A DNA stretch of 64,000 nucleotides from a bacterium 1xD42-87. Its GTDB lineage: Bacteria > Bacillota > Clostridia > Lachnospirales > Lachnospiraceae. The DNA lies in assembly GCA_003611805.1 (NCBI GenBank), contig RAYM01000011.1, positions 124,001 through 188,000 of the forward strand. Direction: 5' to 3'. Positions 60,451 to 64,000 of this stretch are shown here, one piece after another. The notes below the pieces were generated by a model. The model saw only the letters and a list, made by a program, of their open reading frames with translations, was not told the DNA's origin and did not search any database. Position 1 is the first letter of the stretch. Each line of letters begins with the position of its first letter. A program made the position numbers and the translations under genes.

Positions 60451-61176
60451 TTAATTTTGCGCAGGTTTTGCAGCTTCCTGCTCGGCATCTTCCGCCGCAT
60501 ACTGTTCCAACAGGCGCATGCCTGCGGTTTCCGTTACGGGCAGAGAGAATGCCACGGATTTTGCTTTTGTGCTGAGTCCTGCTTCATCCATAACGGCGCG
60601 CATGATGGCGTTTTTCTGTTCTTTTTTTACAACGATAAAGATGATTTCCTTCTCGGAGGCAAGGGTGACGCCTAAGAATTTGTCGGCGCTCTCCATGCCG
60701 GTGCCTTTGGCGTGGATCACGGTACCGCCGCCCGCCTGCATTTTTCTGGCGGCGTCCATAATCATTTCGGTATAACCCTGGTTGGCGATGATGACTAAAA
60801 GTTCATTTTTGGTATCCTTCAAAACTGTTTCCTCCTCATTTTCAAAGGTCTCTTCCCCCGTCAGGAAACGGAGCTGACGAAGGCCGCCGATACTTGCAAG
60901 CGGAATGATAAACGCGACGCCTGTGCCGGGAATGTCGATACGCATTTCCCGTTCCAGACCGCTTTTCAGTTTTTTCCATGTCTTTCTTGTGACGACAGAG
61001 AAGATCACTGCCTTTTCCGTGCCGTCCAGACCGAAATAGTCCATCAACTCGTTGGTGGCGGTCCCGTTACCGAGCGTGATGAAGTTGACCGGAACGTTGT
61101 ATCTGTCGTAAAATGCCGCAAATTCCTTCGTGCGGTCCCTTGTGATGATGGCTGTCATCATATATAGTTCACTCAT
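60451..61176 (-). CDS. PII-like (GlnB-superfamily) signalling protein, tandem domains
   Basis: A 241-residue protein. Residues 1-95 (ELYMMTAIITRDRTKEFAAFY) and 120-220 (KNELLVIIANQGYTEMIMDAA, with TVIHAKGTG) are two ferredoxin-like GlnB-type domains. GGGTVIHAKGTG is the stretch corresponding to the T-loop base and ATP-binding region of PII proteins. A C-terminal tail is Glu/Ala-rich. It starts about 20 bases after the end of the DUF1538 gene, on the same strand, so the two form an operon. PII relatives next to membrane proteins often gate transport in response to nucleotides. Confidence 0.8.
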   Translation of the reverse strand: MSELYMMTAIITRDRTKEFAAFYDRYNVPVNFITLGNGTATNELMDYFGLDGTEKAVIFSVVTRKTWKKLKSGLEREMRIDIPGTGVAFIIPLASIGGLRQLRFLTGEETFENEEETVLKDTKNELLVIIANQGYTEMIMDAARKMQAGGGTVIHAKGTGMESADKFLGVTLASEKEIIFIVVKKEQKNAIMRAVMDEAGLSTKAKSVAFSLPVTETAGMRLLEQYAAEDAEQEAAKPAQN

Positions 61177-61197
61177 GGCTATCCTCCGTCTTTACGA

Positions 61198-62757
61198 CTA
61201 AAGTTCGATAATAACATCTTCCGCCTCGGATGTGACTGCAGGCACCAGTCCCGCGAGCTGCCCGGCGAGCCGGCGTTTCTTCCTGCCGGATGCTTTCTGC
61301 CGCTGGGACAGCAGTCCGAGAAGCTGAATGGTGATAAGAGGCGTCATTGCCACCATCGCCACAATGCCGAAAGCGTCCGTCACGATGCTGCCGCCGACAG
61401 CGCCGCACGCACCCTGCGCGAGTGGGAGCAGAAATGCCGCGGTCATGGGACCGGAGGCAACGCCGCCGGAGTCGAAGGCGATGGCGGTATAGATTTTCGG
61501 CACGAAGAAAGAAATGCCGAGGGCAAAGGCATAGCCGGGAATCAGAAACCACATGACGGAGATGCCGGTCAGCACGCGCAGCATGGCGATCCCAAGGGAA
61601 ATGGCGACACCAATGGAGAGACAGGTCCCCATGGAAGACGCGGAGATGGCGCCGTCGGTGATCTCCTCCACCTGTTTGTTCAGCACGTAGACGGCAGGCT
61701 CCGCCTTTACGATAAAGAAGCCCATAACCATGGCGATGGGAATGAGCAGCCACGGATTGGAGGAGGAGCCAAGTATCTGCCCCAGATAGTTTCCGGCAGG
61801 CATGAAGCCCACGTTTACGCCTGTCATAAACAAAACCAGCCCGATGTATGTATAGGCGAGACCGACCAGCATTTTGGAGAGGGTGCGTCTGGAAAGTTTC
61901 AGCACCGCAAGTTGGAACAGCCCGAAAAAGAGTACGATCGGAAAGAGGGAGACTGCAATCTCTGCTATGTAGGTAGGAAATCCCTGATGGAACAGCGACC
62001 ACAGCTCCACGGAAGTCTCTACGGAGGGAATCACCGGCGGCACATAGCTGCTCTCGCCGGGGTGATAGATCATGCCGAGGATCAGGACAGACACGATAGG
62101 ACCGATGGAGCAGAGCGCTACCAGACCGAAGCTGTCGTCCGCGGCATGGCGGTCGTTACGGATGGCGGCGACGCCCACGCCGAGCGCCATAATGAAGGGC
62201 ACCGTCATTGGACCGGTGGTCACACCGCCGGAATCAAATGCCACGCTTAAAAAATCATCCGGCACGAAAAGCGCCAGCACAAAGACAAGAATATAGAAGA
62301 AGATTAAAAGGGGCGGCAGGGGGATGCGAAACAGCATACGGAGCAGCGCAATGACCAGAAAGAGGGCCACGCCGCCCGCCACAGCTCCGATCAGGATGCC
62401 GTTCGGAATGGAGGGCACCTGCCCGGCAAGCACCTGCAGGTCCGGCTCTGATACGGTGATGATAAAGCCCAAAAGGAAAGAAAGGGAAACGATAACGCTC
62501 ACCTTTTTGCTTTTGGTCATGCAGGTACCTACCTTTTCGCCCATGGGAGACATGGCAAGCTCCGCGCCGAGCGTGAAAAACATCATGCCCAGAATCAGCA
62601 GGACCGCGCCGATCAGAAAGCATAAAAGAATGCTGGGGGAGATCGGAGCGACGGAGAAGCACAAAAAAAGCACGATAACAATGATCGGCAGCACAGCCAC
62701 CAATGCCTCGCGCAGTTTTTCCATGAGTTTTCCGTGCAAAATTGTTCTTATCTGCAA
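61198..62757 (-). CDS. DUF1538 family membrane protein
   Basis: A 519-residue protein with about 12-14 membrane helices in two homologous halves. Each half bears a strongly conserved motif, AFDSGGVTTGPMTVPF and AFDSGGVASGPMTAAF, followed by a DxFGxVAxxxxxP block (DDSFGLVALCSIGP and TDAFGIVAMVAMTP). Similar direct repeats are found in transporters with inverted or pseudo-symmetric folds. The start is probably TTG (complement of 62755-62757) with GGGGTG ahead; ATG at codon 12 lacks a ribosome site. It is the membrane partner of the PII-like gene. The substrate is unknown. Confidence 0.8.
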   Translation of the reverse strand: MQIRTILHGKLMEKLREALVAVLPIIVIVLFLCFSVAPISPSILLCFLIGAVLLILGMMFFTLGAELAMSPMGEKVGTCMTKSKKVSVIVSLSFLLGFIITVSEPDLQVLAGQVPSIPNGILIGAVAGGVALFLVIALLRMLFRIPLPPLLIFFYILVFVLALFVPDDFLSVAFDSGGVTTGPMTVPFIMALGVGVAAIRNDRHAADDSFGLVALCSIGPIVSVLILGMIYHPGESSYVPPVIPSVETSVELWSLFHQGFPTYIAEIAVSLFPIVLFFGLFQLAVLKLSRRTLSKMLVGLAYTYIGLVLFMTGVNVGFMPAGNYLGQILGSSSNPWLLIPIAMVMGFFIVKAEPAVYVLNKQVEEITDGAISASSMGTCLSIGVAISLGIAMLRVLTGISVMWFLIPGYAFALGISFFVPKIYTAIAFDSGGVASGPMTAAFLLPLAQGACGAVGGSIVTDAFGIVAMVAMTPLITIQLLGLLSQRQKASGRKKRRLAGQLAGLVPAVTSEAEDVIIEL

Positions 62758-62919
62758 AAAGTCACCCCGTTTAATATCATTTTAAAACTACCTATGACAT
62801 TATCTTATAATGAATCGTGATGCTTGGCAAGAGCAAAAAATCGGGTAGGCAGGCGGACGGTGCAGAAAAATGGAGTCGGCTTGCGAAGCGGGTGGGAAAA
62901 TGCTATGATTAGAGTGAAA

Positions 62920-62966
62920 AGAACTTCTAAAGCTCAGCAGCAAAGGCTGCTTCGCTAAGAAGTTCT
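62920..62966 (+). repeat. structured hairpin element, second copy, upstream of ruvB
   Basis: AGAACTTCT (62920-62928) pairs perfectly with AGAAGTTCT (62958-62966). Inside are AA, AGC/GCT, TCA opposite TTC, GCAGC/GCTGC and loop AAAG. The same design with different paired bases occurs at 27396-27442 ahead of queA. It lies about 40 bases before ruvB. Confidence 0.7.
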
Positions 62967-63004
62967 ATATTTGAGTACAACAAGGCTGTGACATGGAGGG
63001 AAAG

Positions 63005-64000
63005 ATGTCCGGAAGAACGATCGAGACAAACCTGATAGAGGAAGACATTAAAATAGAAGGGTCGTTGCGCCCACAGAAGCTTGTTGACTATATTGGTCAG
63101 GAAAAGGTGAAGGACAATCTCAAAATTTATATTGAGGCGGCGAAACAGAGGGGGGACGCGCTGGACCATGTGCTGTTTTACGGACCGCCCGGGCTTGGCA
63201 AGACAACCCTCGCGGGCATTATCGCCAATGAGATGGGTGTACATATGAAAGTGACAAGCGGCCCGGCGATCGAGAAACCGGGTGAGATGGCGGCGATCCT
63301 CAACAATCTGCAGGAGGGCGACCTGCTCTTTGTGGACGAGATTCACAGGCTGAACCGGCAGGTGGAGGAAGTGCTGTATCCGGCAATGGAGGATTACGCC
63401 ATTGACATTATGATCGGCAAGGGTCCCACGGCGCGTTCCATCCGTCTGGACCTGCCCCGGTTTACGCTGGTGGGGGCGACGACCAGGGCGGGGCTTCTGA
63501 CCGCGCCGCTCAGGGACCGCTTCGGCGTGATTCACAGACTGGAGTTTTACACGGTGGAGGAGCTTACGGTCATCATCAGACAGTCGGCGAAAAAGCTGGG
63601 CGTGGAGATTGACGGGAAGGGAGCCGTGGAGCTGGCAAAGAGGAGCCGGGGGACGCCGCGTCTGGCGAACCGCATTCTGAAGCGTGTGCGGGATTTCGCG
63701 CAGGTAAAGTATGACGGCGCGATCACGGAAGAGGTCGCGAAGGTGGCGCTTGACCTGATGGATGTGGATAAGATGGGGCTGGATCATGTGGACAGGAATA
63801 TTCTGATGACCATGATGGAGAAATTTAAAGGCGGTCCCGTAGGGCTTGACACGCTGGCGGCGGCGATCGGCGAGGACGCCGGGACGATCGAGGATGTGTA
63901 TGAGCCTTATCTGATCCAGAATGGGTTTTTGAACCGCACGCCGAGGGGGCGGATGGTCACGGATTTGGCATACCGGCATTTCGGGCTGGAAATTCCGTCC
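63005..64000 (+). CDS. ruvB: Holliday junction DNA helicase subunit RuvB, 3' end cut by window edge
   Basis: 332 codons are visible and the frame is open at base 64000. N-terminal block: [16 protein letters not shown]. Walker [17 protein letters not shown] and Walker [12 protein letters not shown] are intact, with sensor [18 protein letters not shown] and the winged-helix region beginning [16 protein letters not shown]. RuvB is the AAA+ motor of branch migration with RuvA. ATG 63005 follows GGAGGGAA at five bases; an in-frame ATG at 62993 would include that ribosome site. It is separated from ruvA by two transport-related gene pairs. Confidence 0.97.
   Translation, partial: MSGRTIETNLIEEDIKIEGSLRPQKLVDYIGQEKVKDNLKIYIEAAKQRGDALDHVLFYGPPGLGKTTLAGIIANEMGVHMKVTSGPAIEKPGEMAAILNNLQEGDLLFVDEIHRLNRQVEEVLYPAMEDYAIDIMIGKGPTARSIRLDLPRFTLVGATTRAGLLTAPLRDRFGVIHRLEFYTVEELTVIIRQSAKKLGVEIDGKGAVELAKRSRGTPRLANRILKRVRDFAQVKYDGAITEEVAKVALDLMDVDKMGLDHVDRNILMTMMEKFKGGPVGLDTLAAAIGEDAGTIEDVYEPYLIQNGFLNRTPRGRMVTDLAYRHFGLEIPS

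Noticed and set aside
62927..63979. 350-residue frame antisense to ruvB
   Set aside because: RuvB motifs on the plus strand are unmistakable.

Overview
The window looks like the chromosome of a low-to-mid-GC Firmicute, most likely a member of the Lachnospiraceae (Clostridium cluster XIVa). This is an inference from gene content: meso-diaminopimelate dehydrogenase, ATP-type PEP carboxykinase, a PheST T-box leader, SpoIID/LytB and CotH-like proteins, a high-cysteine chorion-class small protein, NusG domain II and Gx-transporter proteins. Strong AGGAGG-type ribosome sites and TTGACA/TATAAT promoters with 17-base spacers recur. No insertion sequence, integrase, phage module, CRISPR array, rRNA or tRNA gene was recognised.

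Layout. 1-8288: a surface-glycan operon (GDP-mannose dehydratase-like SDR cut by the window edge, flavoprotein, cupin, SIS-domain isomerase, second SDR, GT2 glycosyltransferase, YfhO-like membrane protein, NUDIX hydrolase). 8289-14400: central metabolism (threonine synthase, citrate synthase on the minus strand, PEP carboxykinase) with a lone flagellin-like gene among them. 14500-18000: an Hpt remnant, a PAS/GGDEF diguanylate cyclase, a probable 6S RNA and diaminopimelate dehydrogenase. 18000-28760: SpoIID/LytB protein, YihY/BrkB membrane protein, T-box-controlled pheS, a tautomerase, pheT, an M18 aminopeptidase and queA. 28860-33040: CotH-like protein, HTH regulator and a run of small or broken genes around a PilZ protein and a VanZ-like protein. 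33100-36470: aroA, tyrA and an AraC regulator (minus strand). 36600-47100: MATE exporter, EF-G paralogue, a GLUG/LysM surface protein and a 1503-residue beta-helix surface protein. 47200-54600: an Erm-type 23S rRNA methyltransferase behind an attenuator-like leader, a deleted chemotaxis receptor, leuS, histidinol phosphatase and small Lachnospiraceae-type proteins. 54700-64000: NusG-II/Gx pair, ruvA, a heterodimeric ABC exporter, a PII-like/DUF1538 pair and the start of ruvB, which runs off the window.

Themes. (1) Aromatic amino acid supply and use sit near each other: aroA, tyrA, and pheST under a T-box. (2) Motility and sensory genes look vestigial: a flagellin with shortened ends, a chemoreceptor with its middle missing and an Hpt domain without its histidine, while the c-di-GMP enzyme and PilZ receptor remain intact. 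(3) The best candidates for undescribed biology are the erm leader (promoter, 15-residue peptide with an Arg-x-Arg motif, two terminator-like hairpins), a covarying hairpin element seen upstream of queA and again upstream of ruvB, and the PII-like/DUF1538 pair.
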